Part shown: positions 9,096-20,430 of the stretch, in pieces
Layout: every line of letters starts with the position of its first letter
How positions within the stretch are numbered: position 1 is the first letter of the stretch
NCBI GenBank assembly: GCA_902587755.1
Contig: CACIMN010000001.1
Coordinates: 124,001 to 188,000 of the forward strand
Direction: 5' to 3'
Length of the DNA stretch: 64,000 nucleotides
DNA from: an uncultured Pelagibacteraceae bacterium
GTDB lineage: Bacteria > Pseudomonadota > Alphaproteobacteria > Pelagibacterales > Pelagibacteraceae
The notes under the pieces: generated by a model
Seen by the model: only the letters and a program-made list of their open reading frames with translations
Told to the model about the DNA's origin: nothing
Database searches by the model: none
Made by a program: the position numbers and the translations under genes

Positions 9096-10658
9096 TTACT
9101 CTAATTCAATAGTGCTTGGTGGTTTTGATGTAACATCATATACAACTCTATTGATACCTCTAATACTATTCACTATTTTATTTGATATAGATTGCATAAA
9201 TGACTTTTTAAATTCATAATAATCTGCTGTCATTCCATCTTCAGAGGTAATTGCTCTTAATAAGCAAAGATATTCATAAGTACGATTATCACCCATTACT
9301 CCAACTGTTTTTACAGGTAGCAAAGCTGCATAAGCTTGCCAAATCTTATGATAAAGACCATTGTTTTTTAAAGTTTCTATAAAATAATAATCAGCTTCTT
9401 TTAAAATTTTGATTTTTTCATTAGTTATTATACCTGGAATTCTAATAGCTAAACCTGGCCCAGGAAACGGATGCCTAGAAACAATTTCTTTACTTAAATT
9501 TAACTCTATTCCTAATTTTCTTACCTCGTCCTTAAATAAAAATTTAAGTGGTTCTACTAATTTTAGATTCATTTTTTTTGGTAGGCCACCAACATTATGA
9601 TGAGATTTAATTTTAGAAGTTTGGCTGCCAGTAACAGATTTACTCTCAATTAAATCTGGATAAAGAGTACCTTGAGCTAAAAATTTAACATTTTTAATTT
9701 TCTTAGCATATCGCTCAAAGATTTTAATAAATAAATTACCAATTATTTTTCTTTTTTTCTCTGGATCAGAAACATTTTTTAACTTTTTTAAGAATTCCTT
9801 TTCAGCATTTACATAGATTAAATTTATTTTTAAACGCTTTTTAAAAGTTTGAACTACTTGTACTTCCTCGTTTTTTCTTAGAAGGCCAGTGTTTACAAAA
9901 ATACAATAAAGTTTTTTTCCAATAGCTTTATTCAATAATTGGGCAACTACACTACTATCTACACCTCCTGATAATGCACAAATAACTTTATTATTTCCAA
10001 CTTGTTTTCTAACATTCTTAATAAGCTGATTTTTTTGATCTTTAGAGGACCAATTTCTTTTAATTTTACAAATTAAAAAAATAAAATTACTTATTAATTT
10101 TTTTCCATTCTCTGTGTGGGTCACCTCTGGGTGAAATTGAACCCCATAATATTTTTTTATTTTATTTTCAACAATTGCAAATTTTGAATTTGTACTTGAT
10201 GCAATAACTTTGAAATTCTTAGGCAGTTTTGAAACCTGATCAGCATGACTCATCCAAACTTGTTTAGATTTTTTATTTCCAAAAAAATTAGATGTTAAAA
10301 GGCTGTTATTTTTTTTAAAAACATTAGCTAGGCCAAATTCTCTATGTTTCGATTGTTTTACTGTTCCACCATTAAGTTTTGATAAAATTTGATGCCCGAA
10401 ACATATCCCGAGAATTGGCAAATCAAATTGTAAAATTTTTTTATCAAATGAATACTTATTTATTTGATAAACATTTAATGGACCACCAGATAATATTACT
10501 CCTTTAATACTGCTATTTATATCTTTAAGTTTTATCTTTTTGTGACTAACTATTTCTGAAAAAACACCTAATTCTCTTACTCTTCTTGCGATTAATTGCG
10601 TAAACTGAGAACCAAAATCTATTATTAAGATTTTATTCAAATTTTGTTCAAGACTCAT
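9096..10658 (-). CDS. guaA: GMP synthase (glutamine-hydrolysing)
   Basis: GuaA converts XMP to GMP using glutamine and ATP. The N-terminal amidotransferase has the nucleophile in [10 protein letters not shown] and the His-Glu pair in FHPEVTHTE. The ATP-pyrophosphatase loop is SGGVDSS. The C-terminal dimerisation domain ends in [14 protein letters not shown] place the start at ATG 10658 (520 residues) rather than the in-frame TTG at 10673. The gene overlaps the preceding TPR gene by 11 bases. With guaB just upstream, the operon holds both steps from IMP to GMP. Confidence 0.97.
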   Translation of the reverse strand: MSLEQNLNKILIIDFGSQFTQLIARRVRELGVFSEIVSHKKIKLKDINSSIKGVILSGGPLNVYQINKYSFDKKILQFDLPILGICFGHQILSKLNGGTVKQSKHREFGLANVFKKNNSLLTSNFFGNKKSKQVWMSHADQVSKLPKNFKVIASSTNSKFAIVENKIKKYYGVQFHPEVTHTENGKKLISNFIFLICKIKRNWSSKDQKNQLIKNVRKQVGNNKVICALSGGVDSSVVAQLLNKAIGKKLYCIFVNTGLLRKNEEVQVVQTFKKRLKINLIYVNAEKEFLKKLKNVSDPEKKRKIIGNLFIKIFERYAKKIKNVKFLAQGTLYPDLIESKSVTGSQTSKIKSHHNVGGLPKKMNLKLVEPLKFLFKDEVRKLGIELNLSKEIVSRHPFPGPGLAIRIPGIITNEKIKILKEADYYFIETLKNNGLYHKIWQAYAALLPVKTVGVMGDNRTYEYLCLLRAITSEDGMTADYYEFKKSFMQSISNKIVNSIRGINRVVYDVTSKPPSTIELE

Positions 10659-11088
10659 TCTTTTCTGGTTCAATATTTTTTAATGATTCTTGAATATCTT
10701 TGTTTTCATCACATAAATTTTTACAAACTTTCACAAACTTGTCTAAAAGATCTTTTACTTTTTCATAATTAGATTTTTCTAATGCAATTTTCATTAACAT
10801 TAATAAAGCTTCTTCATTATTAGGCTCAATTAGAAGTGTTGTTTCTAAATTGTATTCTTCTTTTCTTTGATTTTCTTCCTGATTATAAATTTTTGCTAAA
10901 TACAAATATGAATTTGCATCTTTGGGGTTAAAAACTATATTTCTTTCAAATAAAAAACGTGCATCCTCATATTTTTCTTTTTTAAAAAGTTCTAAAGCTT
11001 CATTAAAAAAATTTTCTTTACTTAAAGATATATTGTTAAAAGAGGATATTAGAAATATTAGTCCAATTAATTTAAAAAATTTGTTCAT
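10648..11088 (-). CDS. Small secreted TPR-repeat protein between guaB and guaA
   Basis: This is a 146-residue protein with an N-terminal signal sequence or anchor ([23 protein letters not shown]). TPR-like helices follow ([41 protein letters not shown] and a second copy). The C-terminal part has a CKNLC pair. Its start overlaps the guaB stop by one base (TAATG), and its end overlaps guaA, so it is tightly embedded in the operon. A periplasmic TPR protein has no obvious link to purine synthesis. I do not recognise a function; the position may be a SAR11 gene-order habit. Confidence 0.8.
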   Translation of the reverse strand: MNKFFKLIGLIFLISSFNNISLSKENFFNEALELFKKEKYEDARFLFERNIVFNPKDANSYLYLAKIYNQEENQRKEEYNLETTLLIEPNNEEALLMLMKIALEKSNYEKVKDLLDKFVKVCKNLCDENKDIQESLKNIEPEKNES

Positions 11089-12164
11089 TAATATTTATTA
11101 TCATTTTTTATCACATCTACATTATGGACCATACTTTCATAAAATCCAGCTTTTGTAATTTTCACAAATTGTGGTTTATTTCTTAATTTAATTATTGTTT
11201 TTGATCCAAGATAACCCATAGAAGATTTCAATCCACCAATCAATTTATAAATAATACTCTCAACATCTCCTTTATATTTTACAAAACCTTCTACACCTTC
11301 AGGAACGTATTTTGAGGAGTCTTTTTGTTTATTTTGAAAGTACCTATCAGCTGATCCTTTATTCATAGCCCCTACAGATCCCATACCTCTAAAACTTTTG
11401 AAAAATTGTCCATTTTTTTTAAGTAATTTTCCTGGAGTTTCGTCAGTACCTGCAAATAACGAGCCAATCATTACAGCATCAGCTCCTGCAGCGAAAGCTT
11501 TTGCTAAATCACCAGAATATTTTATTCCACCATCTGAAATTATTTTTACATTTTTATTCTTTAAACCGTTTCTAACAGCTAAAATTGCGCTTAATTGAGG
11601 AACTCCTATTCCGGCAACTAATCTTGTTGTGCAAATAGAACCGGGACCTATACCAATTTTAATTATATCTACTCCTAAATTTATCAGGAATTTTGCAGCC
11701 TCTGGTGTTGCAATATTTCCTGCACATAAAGCAGTTTTGTTGGTTTTTATTTTTTTAATATATTTGATTATTTCACCAACTTTCTTTGTGTGACCGTGAG
11801 CAGTATCTACTACAATTAAATCTACACCTTCCTTAATTATTTCTTTTGCTCTATTAAATTCATTTGTTGAAGCACCTACAGCTGCTCCAACGATAAGTTT
11901 TTGTTTTTTAACTTTTTTTATCTCTAATAATTGTTTTTTTACACCAAGATTTCTGTGAATTATTCCAATCCCACCAGCTTTAGCTATAGCAATTGCCATT
12001 CTACTTTCAGTGACAGTATCCATTGCAGATGACAAAATTGGAATTTTAAGTTTCAAATGCTTTGTTAGAGATATACTAGTGTCCGCATCAGAAGGTAGTA
12101 TTTCTGAATACTTTGGAACTAATGTAACATCATCAAAGGTAAGTGCTTCTTTTATGGGAACCAT
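11088..12164 (-). CDS. guaB: IMP dehydrogenase lacking the CBS (Bateman) domain
   Basis: GuaB oxidises IMP to XMP with NAD, the first committed step to GMP. The barrel motifs are intact: [10 protein letters not shown] at the N-terminus, SAMDTVTE, the catalytic loop [11 protein letters not shown] with Cys178, and the flap [11 protein letters not shown]. The protein has only 358 residues instead of about 490. After [18 protein letters not shown] (about residue 87) the chain goes straight to LIVGAAVG. The usual insertion of two CBS motifs is absent, with no frameshift. Loss of the CBS pair is known in a few other IMPDHs and should remove nucleotide regulation through that domain. Confidence 0.96.
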   Translation of the reverse strand: MVPIKEALTFDDVTLVPKYSEILPSDADTSISLTKHLKLKIPILSSAMDTVTESRMAIAIAKAGGIGIIHRNLGVKKQLLEIKKVKKQKLIVGAAVGASTNEFNRAKEIIKEGVDLIVVDTAHGHTKKVGEIIKYIKKIKTNKTALCAGNIATPEAAKFLINLGVDIIKIGIGPGSICTTRLVAGIGVPQLSAILAVRNGLKNKNVKIISDGGIKYSGDLAKAFAAGADAVMIGSLFAGTDETPGKLLKKNGQFFKSFRGMGSVGAMNKGSADRYFQNKQKDSSKYVPEGVEGFVKYKGDVESIIYKLIGGLKSSMGYLGSKTIIKLRNKPQFVKITKAGFYESMVHNVDVIKNDNKY

Positions 12165-12201
12165 AATCTTTTATATACGATTCCTTTTAAATTAAAAGTC
12201 T

Positions 12202-12813
12202 CTATCGAATTTTTCTACAAATTATAAAACTTTCTTTTGAATCTTTTCTGCTAGATTTTGGTTTAAAAACCTTAACTTCTCTAAAATATTTTCTTCCCTC
12301 TGCGACGATTTCGTTAAATGTTCCACCCATAAAAATTTTTGAAATAAAATATCCATTTTCCTTCATTAAATCTTTTGCAAAAATCATTGCTTCTTTACAC
12401 AATTGTCCAGTTTGTATTGAATCTATATTTTTAATACCAGTTGTGTCTACAGCCATATCAGACATCACAACATCTACTTTATCTTTTATATTATTTTTAA
12501 TTTCTTCTTGAGTTTTTTCTTCAGTGAAATCTCCTTTGATTTGAACACTTTTTCCTATAGGTTCCATTTTTTTAAGATCTACAGATATTAGCTTTCCATT
12601 TTTTGATGCTTTAAGAGCATATTGTGACCAGCTACCTGGTGCAGCTCCAATATCAATTATAGATAATCCACCTTTAAAAATTTTAAATTTTTCGTCAATT
12701 TCAATTAATTTATAAGCTGATCTAGCACGATACCCATCTACTTTGGATTGTCTAACATATATGTCTCTTCGTTGTTTATTTATCCAATTTTTAGAAATCT
12801 TATTTTTTTTCAA
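12202..12813 (-). CDS. rlmE: 23S rRNA (uridine-2'-O) methyltransferase RlmE
   Basis: RlmE (RrmJ/FtsJ) methylates the ribose of U2552 in 23S rRNA. It has 203 residues. The N-terminus has YRARSAYKLIEID, the SAM site is IDIGAAPGSWSQYAL, and the catalytic Asp lies in VMSDMAVDTTG. The catalytic Lys is in YFISKIFMGG and the last Glu in KESFIICRK. The start is TTG 12813, immediately after the stop of the glycosyltransferase gene; there is no usable ATG. The gene lies in the psd-to-guaA run. Confidence 0.95.
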   Translation of the reverse strand: MKKNKISKNWINKQRRDIYVRQSKVDGYRARSAYKLIEIDEKFKIFKGGLSIIDIGAAPGSWSQYALKASKNGKLISVDLKKMEPIGKSVQIKGDFTEEKTQEEIKNNIKDKVDVVMSDMAVDTTGIKNIDSIQTGQLCKEAMIFAKDLMKENGYFISKIFMGGTFNEIVAEGRKYFREVKVFKPKSSRKDSKESFIICRKIR

Positions 12814-13725
12814 TTAATTATTAAATCTTAAACTTTTATTTAAAATTTTACCCGTAATAGTTTTAATTTCTATTTTAATGTCTTTATTTAATCTCATATC
12901 TTTGTTATCTTTCCAAATACCTGCAGCCAAATGCATAATCCCGATTTTGTAATTTGGTAAATAAGGTTCTACAAAAGTTTCATTATCTTCATCATACTTT
13001 GGTAATAGATTGCTTGTTATCCAGTTACAGTTTAATGGTAAAAATTCTGTTTCTAAGTTATCTATATACACAGACATATTAATAGCTAATCCTTCTGAGC
13101 CAAAAATATTACCGGCCCTTAAAGTTTGAAATAAATTACTTTGCCAAGATTTCCATCCTTGTGAGTCTCTTTCTAATGAAAATACACCAATATTTATATG
13201 AGGCGCAAAAGCAAGCTTTCTAGCTTTCTCCATACTAATTTTTGATTTTACAGCGTGTTTAAAATTTTGAGATTTAATTACAGCTAATTTTCTAAATACC
13301 CAATCTACTCTTGAGGTGATTTTGTAACCTGGTCCTATGGTTTGTGTAATTCCTAGCTTACCATCATCACAGGCTTTAAAGTAAAGTTCTATGGTTTTCC
13401 AATCATTTACCCAGGCATCACAATCAATCCATAAATATTTATGATAGTTAGGAAAATATTTGGGTAAAAAAGCCCTAGATACTTGGCTCTTTAACCATTC
13501 GCGCCCTTTAATTTTACTGGCTGGAACTTTTATATCCCATTCTGCTGATTTTATTTCCTCTACTTTTAACAATAATTGTGATTTTTGATCATCAGACAAA
13601 CCAGCATCCAAAATACAAATTGCAACTTCAGAGCTCTCTTTAAATCTTTTTATAGAGTCTATTAGCTCATTTAATAAAGGAAAATAATTTGAGTCAGCTA
13701 ATGATACAATTACATTTTTTTTCAT
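12814..13725 (-). CDS. GT8-like glycosyltransferase
   Basis: This 303-residue soluble protein starts with NVIVSLADSNYFPLLNELIDSI, a GT-A nucleotide-sugar fold start. It has a DxD motif in LWIDCDAWV (about residue 103), then HINIGVFSLER and a late IMHLAAG. This pattern resembles family GT8, retaining transferases that act on lipopolysaccharide or other acceptors. It sits between pssA and rlmE with a one-base overlap (TAATG) and no gap respectively. No membrane segment is visible. Donor and acceptor are unknown. Envelope glycan synthesis is an inference from the neighbouring phospholipid genes. Confidence 0.72.
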   Translation of the reverse strand: MKKNVIVSLADSNYFPLLNELIDSIKRFKESSEVAICILDAGLSDDQKSQLLLKVEEIKSAEWDIKVPASKIKGREWLKSQVSRAFLPKYFPNYHKYLWIDCDAWVNDWKTIELYFKACDDGKLGITQTIGPGYKITSRVDWVFRKLAVIKSQNFKHAVKSKISMEKARKLAFAPHINIGVFSLERDSQGWKSWQSNLFQTLRAGNIFGSEGLAINMSVYIDNLETEFLPLNCNWITSNLLPKYDEDNETFVEPYLPNYKIGIMHLAAGIWKDNKDMRLNKDIKIEIKTITGKILNKSLRFNN

Positions 13726-14534
13726 TATAAAATATCTTCAAGATCATCATCTTCATCTTTATAATTTTGATCTTCATTTTGTTTTTTTAATTTCTGGTAA
13801 TGAAAAAAACTTATTGGAAGCATGCCTAAATATATAATTGCACTAATAGATATGACATTAAATGGGTATATTAGAAGTAATCCAAAAAATAAAACTATTC
13901 CAAATAATAGAAAAATCGTTGCTTTTCTTTGAATAACAATTTTTTTAAATGAGTAAGTTGGGAATTTACTGATCAATAACAGAGATGTTAAAATAAAAAA
14001 GACAGGAACAACTATATCATAATTAATATTCATAAAATTAAAACTCGTAAGACTAAATATCAATGGAGTTAAAACTAGAATACCTCCTGCGGGTGATGGA
14101 ACACCTTCAAAAAAATTATCTCTCCAAGAAGGTGCTTGACCTGTATTTACATTGAATCGAGCTAAACGTAATGCAACACAAATTACATATATTAAACATA
14201 ATAACCATCCAAATCTTCCAAGTGTACTTAGTTTCCAGAAATACATAATAAATGCTGGGGCTACTCCAAAACTTATCATATCTGTTAAAGAGTCTAGCTC
14301 CTTACCAACTTTTGATGTCCCTTTAATTAATCTTGCTATTCTTCCATCTAATCCATCAATAAGAGCAGCAAACATAATTGCTATAATTGCAAATTCAAAT
14401 TTTCCATCCAATGCAAATCTGATTGACGATAAACCTATACAAACCCCAATAAGAGTTAGCATGTTAGGTAAAATCACTCGTGCGTTAGTTTTTTTATCTG
14501 TAACAATTTTTAAATTGTTTTTTGGCTGTTCCAT
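13725..14534 (-). CDS. pssA: CDP-diacylglycerol-serine O-phosphatidyltransferase
   Basis: PssA makes phosphatidylserine from CDP-diacylglycerol and serine in the inner membrane. It has 269 residues and about eight hydrophobic helices. The CDP-alcohol phosphotransferase motif is exact: DG-RI-AR, eight residues, G, KEL, D, SLT, D (DGRIARLIKGTSKVGKELD then SLTD). The C-terminus is highly charged and acidic. It lies 3 bases after psd, so the two enzymes of phosphatidylethanolamine synthesis are together. Other CDP-alcohol transferases are less likely because of the adjacent psd. Confidence 0.95.
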   Translation of the reverse strand: MEQPKNNLKIVTDKKTNARVILPNMLTLIGVCIGLSSIRFALDGKFEFAIIAIMFAALIDGLDGRIARLIKGTSKVGKELDSLTDMISFGVAPAFIMYFWKLSTLGRFGWLLCLIYVICVALRLARFNVNTGQAPSWRDNFFEGVPSPAGGILVLTPLIFSLTSFNFMNINYDIVVPVFFILTSLLLISKFPTYSFKKIVIQRKATIFLLFGIVLFFGLLLIYPFNVISISAIIYLGMLPISFFHYQKLKKQNEDQNYKDEDDDLEDIL

Positions 14535-14537
14535 AAA

Positions 14538-15185
14538 TTAATTTTTAGCCAGCAGTGTTTCTCCTGAAATTGCTGTTTGACCAACTTTAACTAGTGGTTC
14601 ATAATTTTCATAGTAAACGTCTGCTCTACTACCAAATCTAATCATCCCAATTCTATCACCTTGATTTAATTCCTGATTTTTATTTGTTTCGCAAACTATT
14701 CTTCTTGCAACTAATCCTGCGATTTGAACGACGACGATATCATTCCCATGTTTATCTTTAATTTTATAATAATTTCTCTCATTGTCTTCGCTTGCTTTAT
14801 CTAAAGATGCATTTAAAAATTTACCTGGTTTATATAAAATATCTTCAACAGTACCTGAGCATGGCGTTCTATTCACATGGCAGTCAAAGACGTTCATAAA
14901 AATACTTATTTTTTTAAATTTTTTATTTTCTAGTCCAAGTTCTTTTGGACCATCTACCACTTCAACTTTAATCACTTCTCCATCTGCAGGGCTAACTAAG
15001 TAACTATCATCTCCTATAATTGTTCTCTCTGGATCTCTAAAAAAATAATAAACCCAGACAGTTAATAATATCCCTATTAATCCTAAAAAATTATTAATAA
15101 TTAGAAAAATGATAGTTATGAATACAGCTATTACTATAAACTTATAGCCTTCAGTATGTATCTTTGGAAATATCTTACTAAACAT
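14538..15185 (-). CDS. psd: Phosphatidylserine decarboxylase
   Basis: Psd converts phosphatidylserine to phosphatidylethanolamine. The 215-residue size fits the short alphaproteobacterial class. Two N-terminal hydrophobic helices anchor it. The segments FFRDPER, SPADGEV and MNVFDCHVNRTP are typical. The self-cleavage site that makes the pyruvoyl group is the Gly-Ser in MIRFGSRADVY. It is the first gene of the minus-strand run psd-pssA-GT8-rlmE-guaB-TPR-guaA-gloA-panB. Its promoter must lie in the 76 bases it shares with the divergent icd. Confidence 0.96.
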   Translation of the reverse strand: MFSKIFPKIHTEGYKFIVIAVFITIIFLIINNFLGLIGILLTVWVYYFFRDPERTIIGDDSYLVSPADGEVIKVEVVDGPKELGLENKKFKKISIFMNVFDCHVNRTPCSGTVEDILYKPGKFLNASLDKASEDNERNYYKIKDKHGNDIVVVQIAGLVARRIVCETNKNQELNQGDRIGMIRFGSRADVYYENYEPLVKVGQTAISGETLLAKN

Positions 15186-15195
15186 ATTCTTCTAT

Positions 15196-15225
15196 TTGCT
15201 AAATTTCGATTAATATGTATATAAA
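15196..15225 (+). promoter_or_regulatory. Candidate sigma-70 promoter for icd
   Basis: TTGCTA (15196-15201) and TATAAA (15220-15225) are 18 bases apart in the short divergent gap between psd and icd. Transcription would start about 30 bases before the icd ATG. The region is AT-rich, so chance matches are common. Confidence 0.35.
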
Positions 15226-15261
15226 ATGGTCAAATTCAATTATTAAGATAATTTTTATTTA

Positions 15262-16476
15262 ATGAGCAAAATCAAGGTAAATAACCCGGTAGTAGAGCTG
15301 GATGGCGATGAAATGACACGAATTATATGGGAGTTCATCAAAAACAAATTAATACTTCCATATTTAGATCTTGGCATTGAATACTATGATTTAGGGATGA
15401 AAAGCAGAGATAATACAGATGATCAGATCACAATAGACTCTGCGAATGCTATTAAAAAAATTGGTGTAGGAATTAAGTGTGCAACCATTACACCTGATGA
15501 AGCAAGAGTAGAAGAATTTGATTTAAAAAAAATGTGGAGGTCTCCAAACGGAACCATAAGAAATATAATTGGAGGAACAGTATTTAGAGAACCAATTATA
15601 TGTAAAAATATTCCAAAACTTGTTCCTTCTTGGACAGATCCAGTAATTATTGGAAGACATGCATTTGGTGATCAATACAGAGCAACAGATTTTAAAGTTC
15701 CTGGAAAAGGAAAAATGGAAGTAAAGTGGACATCAGAGGATGGAAAAGATGAAATTAAATATGAAGTATTTAATTTTACAGGTCCTGGTGTGGCTTTATC
15801 AATGTATAATTTAGATAAGTCTATTGAAGATTTTGCAAGATCTTGTTTCAGTTATGGGTTAATTAAAAATTGGCCTGTTTACATGTCTACCAAAAATACA
15901 ATTCTAAAGCAATACGATGGAAGATTTAAAGATATTTTCCAAGAAATTTTTGATAAAGAATACAAAAGTGAATTTGAAAAAAATAATTTGACTTACGAAC
16001 ATAGATTAATTGATGATATGGTTGCATGTGCAATGAAGTGGAGTGGTAAATATATTTGGGCTTGTAAAAATTACGATGGTGATGTTCAGTCAGATACTAT
16101 GGCTCAAGGTTATGGGTCTTTAGGATTAATGACAAGTACATTGTTAACGCCAGATGGAAAAATAATGGAGGCAGAGGCTGCACACGGAACAGTAACTAGA
16201 CACTATAGAATGCATCAACAAGGAAATGAAACTTCAACCAACCCTATCGCATCAATTTTTGCTTGGACTAGAGGATTAGCTCACAGAGGTAAATTAGATG
16301 GTAATGAAGAACTAATCAAATTTGCACAAACTTTAGAAAAAGTTTGTATTGAATGCGTAGAAAGTGGATCAATGACAAAAGATTTGGCAATTCTTATTGG
16401 TCCTGATAGCAAGTATTTGACTACCAATCAGTTTTTAGACGAAATTGATGGTAATTTAAAAAAGAAATTAAACTAA
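15262..16476 (+). CDS. icd: Isocitrate dehydrogenase (NADP+)
   Basis: Icd oxidises isocitrate to 2-oxoglutarate in the TCA cycle. The 404-residue protein belongs to the eukaryote-like homodimeric NADP type. Motifs are [16 protein letters not shown] at the N-terminus, the substrate segment [12 protein letters not shown], the metal-binding [10 protein letters not shown] and the NADP region [12 protein letters not shown]. It is monocistronic. Its 3' end overlaps the convergent alaS by 9 bases. Confidence 0.97.
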   Translation: MSKIKVNNPVVELDGDEMTRIIWEFIKNKLILPYLDLGIEYYDLGMKSRDNTDDQITIDSANAIKKIGVGIKCATITPDEARVEEFDLKKMWRSPNGTIRNIIGGTVFREPIICKNIPKLVPSWTDPVIIGRHAFGDQYRATDFKVPGKGKMEVKWTSEDGKDEIKYEVFNFTGPGVALSMYNLDKSIEDFARSCFSYGLIKNWPVYMSTKNTILKQYDGRFKDIFQEIFDKEYKSEFEKNNLTYEHRLIDDMVACAMKWSGKYIWACKNYDGDVQSDTMAQGYGSLGLMTSTLLTPDGKIMEAEAAHGTVTRHYRMHQQGNETSTNPIASIFAWTRGLAHRGKLDGNEELIKFAQTLEKVCIECVESGSMTKDLAILIGPDSKYLTTNQFLDEIDGNLKKKLN

Positions 16477-19134
16477 ACTCTTAAGCTTTTCAAAAGCTTC
16501 TTCAATTTTTGATTGATCCTGTCCACCAGCTTGAGCAAAGTCTTTTCTTCCTCCACCACCTTTACCACCAATTATTTCAGATCCAACTTTAACAAATTTT
16601 ACTGCATCAAACTTGCTGGTTAAATTATCTGTTACTCCAACTGCTAACCCAACCTTGTCATCTTTATTAGCAAACACTACCACAATACCTTCACCTAAAT
16701 CTTTTTTGCCTTTATCCACAAGTTTTCTCAATTCTTTTGGAGGCAATCCATCTATTCTTTGAAGTCTTAATTTAACTCCATTAATTTCTACATCTTTAAT
16801 AGTATTTTTTGATTTATCCTCTAAAATTGTATTTACCGAGATAGTTTCTAATTGTTTAGTCAAATTTTTTATTAAAGTTTTTTGATCAGCTTCTTCTAAA
16901 CTTGGCTTTCCACCAAGTTTTATAATTTGCTGACTTAAATCTTTAATTGTTTCTTCATCTTTTTCTGCAGATAAGTTTGATAATTTTTCTTTATTTTTTA
17001 AATATTCCTCTAATTGTTTATCTCTTAATGCTTCTATTCTTCTAACCCCTGCAGCAATAGATGATTGGCTCACAATCTTAAATTTACCAATATCCCCAGT
17101 GTTTTTGACGTGCGTTCCACCACATAATTCAGTTGAAAAATACTTACCATCCTCGTCTCCCATTGAAAGAACCCTTACTTCATCTCCATATTTTTCCCCA
17201 AATAATGCTAAAGCACCATTTTCAACTGCCTCATCAGGTGTCATTAATCTAGTTTTTACATCAGATTTTTTAGAGACCATTGTATTTACAAACTCCTCTA
17301 TTTTATCGATTTCCTCATTCAAAATTGGCTTCATATGACTGAAATCAAATCTTAATCTACTTGGCTCTACCAAAGATCCTTTTTGAGTTACATGAGTACC
17401 TAGAACTCTTCGTAATGATTCATGTAGCAGATGGGTTGCTGAATGATAAGCACGAGTATTATCTCTTCTTTCCACATCAATTTTTAATTCTACACTTTCT
17501 TGAAGTTTTATAGATCCACTATTAACCTTTCCATAATGGACAAATAAATCTCCAAGTTTTTTTTGAACATCGGTTACTTTAAATTTAAAATCATTCGATA
17601 CTATTTCACCAGTATCACCTACTTGTCCTCCAGATTCGCCATAGAAAGGAGTTTGATTTACTATAATCATTCCTTCATCATTTTCTTTTAACTGATCTAC
17701 CTCTTTGTTGTCTTTTAAAAGAGATAATACAACACCTTCTGCTTGATTAGTTTCGTATCCTAAAAATTCAGTTGGCTCAATTTTATCTTTTATTCCAAAC
17801 CAAATATCTTCAACCGCTGCATCACCAGAACCTTTCCAATTTTTCTTAGCAAGCTCTCTGCTTTCCTTCATCAAAGAATTAAACTTTTCTGTATCAATTG
17901 ACATTGATTTGTTTCTTAAAATATCTTCGGTAAGATCTAACGGGAAACCATAAGTGTCATATAATTTAAAAGCAACCTCACCTGGTAACACTTTATCTAT
18001 TTTAGATATTTCATCATTTAAAATTTTTATTCCTCTATCTAAGAGAACCAAGAATTTTTCTTCTTCCATTTTTAAAGTTTCTTTTATTAAAGAGTCTGCT
18101 CTAACTAATTCTGGATAATTTCCAGACATTTCATTTTTAAGAGTATCGAACAAATTATAAAAAACTGGTTCCTTTGATCCTAATAAATGAGAATGTCTCA
18201 TTCCCCTTCTCATAATTCTTCTAAGAACATACCCTCTTCCTTCATTTGAAGGTAAAACTCCTTCAGCAATTAAAAATGAACTTGCTCTTAAGTGATCAGC
18301 TATTACCCTAAAACTTGCAAGATTAGATTTATCTGATTTAACTTTTGTAATTTCAGATGCAGAACCAATTATTTTTTTAAAATGATCTGTTTCATAGTTA
18401 TCATGTGAACCTTGCAATAAAGCTGCAATTCTCTCTAATCCCATTCCAGTATCAACTGACGGTTTTGGAAGATTAATTCTTTTATCTTTAATAACTTGTT
18501 CAAACTGCATGAAGACCAAGTTCCAAATTTCTATAAATCTATCTCCATCCTCATCTTTAGAACCAGGTAAACCTCCTGGTAAATGATCTCCATGGTCAAA
18601 AAAGATTTCTGAGCAAGGGCCGCATGGACCTGTCTCTCCCATTGACCAAAAATTATCAGAAGTTGCTATCCTAATAATCCTATCATCGCTAAAACCCGCT
18701 ATTTTCTTCCAAAAATTGAAGGCCTCATCATCCTCATGAAATACAGTTACATAAAGCCTGTTTTTATCTATTCCAAAATCTTTGGTTATTAAATCCCAGG
18801 CATAATGAATTGCTTGCTCTTTAAAATAATCACCAAAAGAAAAATTTCCTAGCATCTCAAAAAATGTATGATGTCTTGGTGTGTAACCAACATTTTCTAA
18901 ATCATTATGTTTACCACCTGCTCTTACACATTTTTGTGAAGTTGTGGCTCTAACGTAATCTCTTTTCTCTAATCCTGTAAAAACGTTTTTAAACTGAACC
19001 ATCCCAGAATTTGCAAACATCAATGTAGGATCGTTGTTGGGAACCAAATTACTAGACTCCACAATCTTATGATCGTTCTTTTCAAAATATTTTAAAAAGG
19101 TATTTCTTATTTCATTGAGTGTTTTGTCTGCCAT
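16468..19134 (-). CDS. alaS: Alanyl-tRNA synthetase
   Basis: AlaRS charges tRNA-Ala. The 888-residue length matches full-size bacterial AlaRS with all domains. The N-terminal class II catalytic core includes [30 protein letters not shown] and [18 protein letters not shown]. The editing domain has the zinc motifs HSATHLLHE and CGGTH. The C-terminal C-Ala domain ends in [13 protein letters not shown]. It follows recA on the same strand but is separated from it by a terminator hairpin, so it has its own promoter. Its 3' end overlaps icd. Confidence 0.98.
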   Translation of the reverse strand: MADKTLNEIRNTFLKYFEKNDHKIVESSNLVPNNDPTLMFANSGMVQFKNVFTGLEKRDYVRATTSQKCVRAGGKHNDLENVGYTPRHHTFFEMLGNFSFGDYFKEQAIHYAWDLITKDFGIDKNRLYVTVFHEDDEAFNFWKKIAGFSDDRIIRIATSDNFWSMGETGPCGPCSEIFFDHGDHLPGGLPGSKDEDGDRFIEIWNLVFMQFEQVIKDKRINLPKPSVDTGMGLERIAALLQGSHDNYETDHFKKIIGSASEITKVKSDKSNLASFRVIADHLRASSFLIAEGVLPSNEGRGYVLRRIMRRGMRHSHLLGSKEPVFYNLFDTLKNEMSGNYPELVRADSLIKETLKMEEEKFLVLLDRGIKILNDEISKIDKVLPGEVAFKLYDTYGFPLDLTEDILRNKSMSIDTEKFNSLMKESRELAKKNWKGSGDAAVEDIWFGIKDKIEPTEFLGYETNQAEGVVLSLLKDNKEVDQLKENDEGMIIVNQTPFYGESGGQVGDTGEIVSNDFKFKVTDVQKKLGDLFVHYGKVNSGSIKLQESVELKIDVERRDNTRAYHSATHLLHESLRRVLGTHVTQKGSLVEPSRLRFDFSHMKPILNEEIDKIEEFVNTMVSKKSDVKTRLMTPDEAVENGALALFGEKYGDEVRVLSMGDEDGKYFSTELCGGTHVKNTGDIGKFKIVSQSSIAAGVRRIEALRDKQLEEYLKNKEKLSNLSAEKDEETIKDLSQQIIKLGGKPSLEEADQKTLIKNLTKQLETISVNTILEDKSKNTIKDVEINGVKLRLQRIDGLPPKELRKLVDKGKKDLGEGIVVVFANKDDKVGLAVGVTDNLTSKFDAVKFVKVGSEIIGGKGGGGRKDFAQAGGQDQSKIEEAFEKLKSLV

Positions 19135-19181
19135 ATTTTTTAAAATACAGCTTTTTTATTCTATGTCTAGATATCGAAGGG

Positions 19182-19210
19182 AAAAAAGGCGCTTAAATTA
19201 AGCGCCTTTT
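19182..19210 (-). terminator. Rho-independent terminator after recA
   Basis: AAAAGGCGCTT and AAGCGCCTTTT form an 11-bp stem with a short AT loop. Read on the minus strand it is followed by a run of T, as expected for a terminator at the end of recA. It is the GC-richest element in this intergenic region. Confidence 0.9.
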
Positions 19211-19228
19211 ATTAATAAAGATGACCTA

Positions 19229-20383
19229 TTAATTCTTTTTAGATGGAGGAGTAGCTTCTGCTTTATCAGCTTCTTCTTTTTCAGCTACTTTCTTCTCTTT
19301 CTCTAATTTTTCAGGATCGATTGGATTTCCCTCTATTTTCTTAGAAATCACACCTGCTTTTTCTCTAATTGCCATTTCAATTTCCGCAGCAACTTTAGGA
19401 TTTTGAGCTAAATAAGTCTTAGCATTTTCTCTACCTTGACCAATCTTCTCACCTTTGTAAGCATACCATGCACCTGATTTTTCAATTATATCTGCTTTAG
19501 AACCAAGATCGACTAGTTCGCCCATCTTGCTAATTCCTCTTCCATACATCAAGTCAAACTCAACAACTTTAAATGGTGGTGCTACTTTATTCTTAACTAC
19601 CTTCACTCTTGTAGAGTTACCAATAATTTCATCTTTATCTTTGATGGCACCAATTCTTCTAATATCCATTCTTACAGATGAGTAAAACTTAAGTGCATTA
19701 CCACCTGATGTTGTCTCTGGACTTCCAAACATAACTCCAATTTTCATTCTGATTTGGTTTATAAAAATCATCATCGTGTTTGTGTTAGAAATTGAACCTG
19801 TTAATTTTCTTAAAGCCTGACTCATTAATCTTGATTGAAGACCAACATGATGATCTCCCATCTCGCCTTCAATTTCAGCTTTAGGAGTTAAAGCTGCAAC
19901 AGAGTCGATAACTATTACTGAAATAGAGCCTGATTTTACTAGTGTATCAGCGATTTCTAAGGCTTGTTCACCTGTGTCTGGCTGTGAAATTAAAAGTTCT
20001 TCAGTGTTTACACCTAATTTTTTTGCATAAACTGGATCTAATGCATGCTCTGCATCAACAAACGCACAAATGCCTCCAGCTTTTTGAGCTTCAGCAACAA
20101 CTTGTAATGCTAATGTTGTTTTTCCAGATGACTCTGGTCCGTAAACTTCAATAATTCTTCCTTTTGGTAATCCACCAATACCTAAAGCTAAATCAAGACT
20201 TAAAGAACCTGTTGAAACAGATTCGATATCCATCGCTCTCTTTTCACCAAGCTTCATTACAGAGCCTTTTCCAAAATTATCTGTAATTTGAGCTATTGCA
20301 GCGTCTAGCGCTTTGTTCTTTTCTTTAACATCCATTTCTTGATCTTTAGTAGATTTAACTACTTTTAGGTTATTTTTCGTCAT
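19229..20383 (-). CDS. recA: Recombinase A
   Basis: RecA forms filaments on single-stranded DNA, drives strand exchange and triggers self-cleavage of LexA and UmuD. It has 384 residues, with a longer charged C-terminal tail ([19 protein letters not shown]). Walker A is GPESSGKT, Walker B is [12 protein letters not shown], and loop L2 includes [25 protein letters not shown] Shine-Dalgarno AGAGG precedes the ATG. A near-consensus alphaproteobacterial LexA box lies 50 bases upstream, inside the likely promoter. With umuDC about 3.4 kb away this suggests an SOS response. Confidence 0.98.
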   Translation of the reverse strand: MTKNNLKVVKSTKDQEMDVKEKNKALDAAIAQITDNFGKGSVMKLGEKRAMDIESVSTGSLSLDLALGIGGLPKGRIIEVYGPESSGKTTLALQVVAEAQKAGGICAFVDAEHALDPVYAKKLGVNTEELLISQPDTGEQALEIADTLVKSGSISVIVIDSVAALTPKAEIEGEMGDHHVGLQSRLMSQALRKLTGSISNTNTMMIFINQIRMKIGVMFGSPETTSGGNALKFYSSVRMDIRRIGAIKDKDEIIGNSTRVKVVKNKVAPPFKVVEFDLMYGRGISKMGELVDLGSKADIIEKSGAWYAYKGEKIGQGRENAKTYLAQNPKVAAEIEMAIREKAGVISKKIEGNPIDPEKLEKEKKVAEKEEADKAEATPPSKKN

Positions 20384-20430
20384 TTTTTGCCTCTTTTTTT
20401 AAATTTTTTAACACTCGAATCATGAATTTA

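Noticed and set aside
11088..12164. guaB as a pseudogene because of its short length
   Set aside because: All catalytic motifs are intact and in frame, and the missing part corresponds exactly to the removable CBS insertion.
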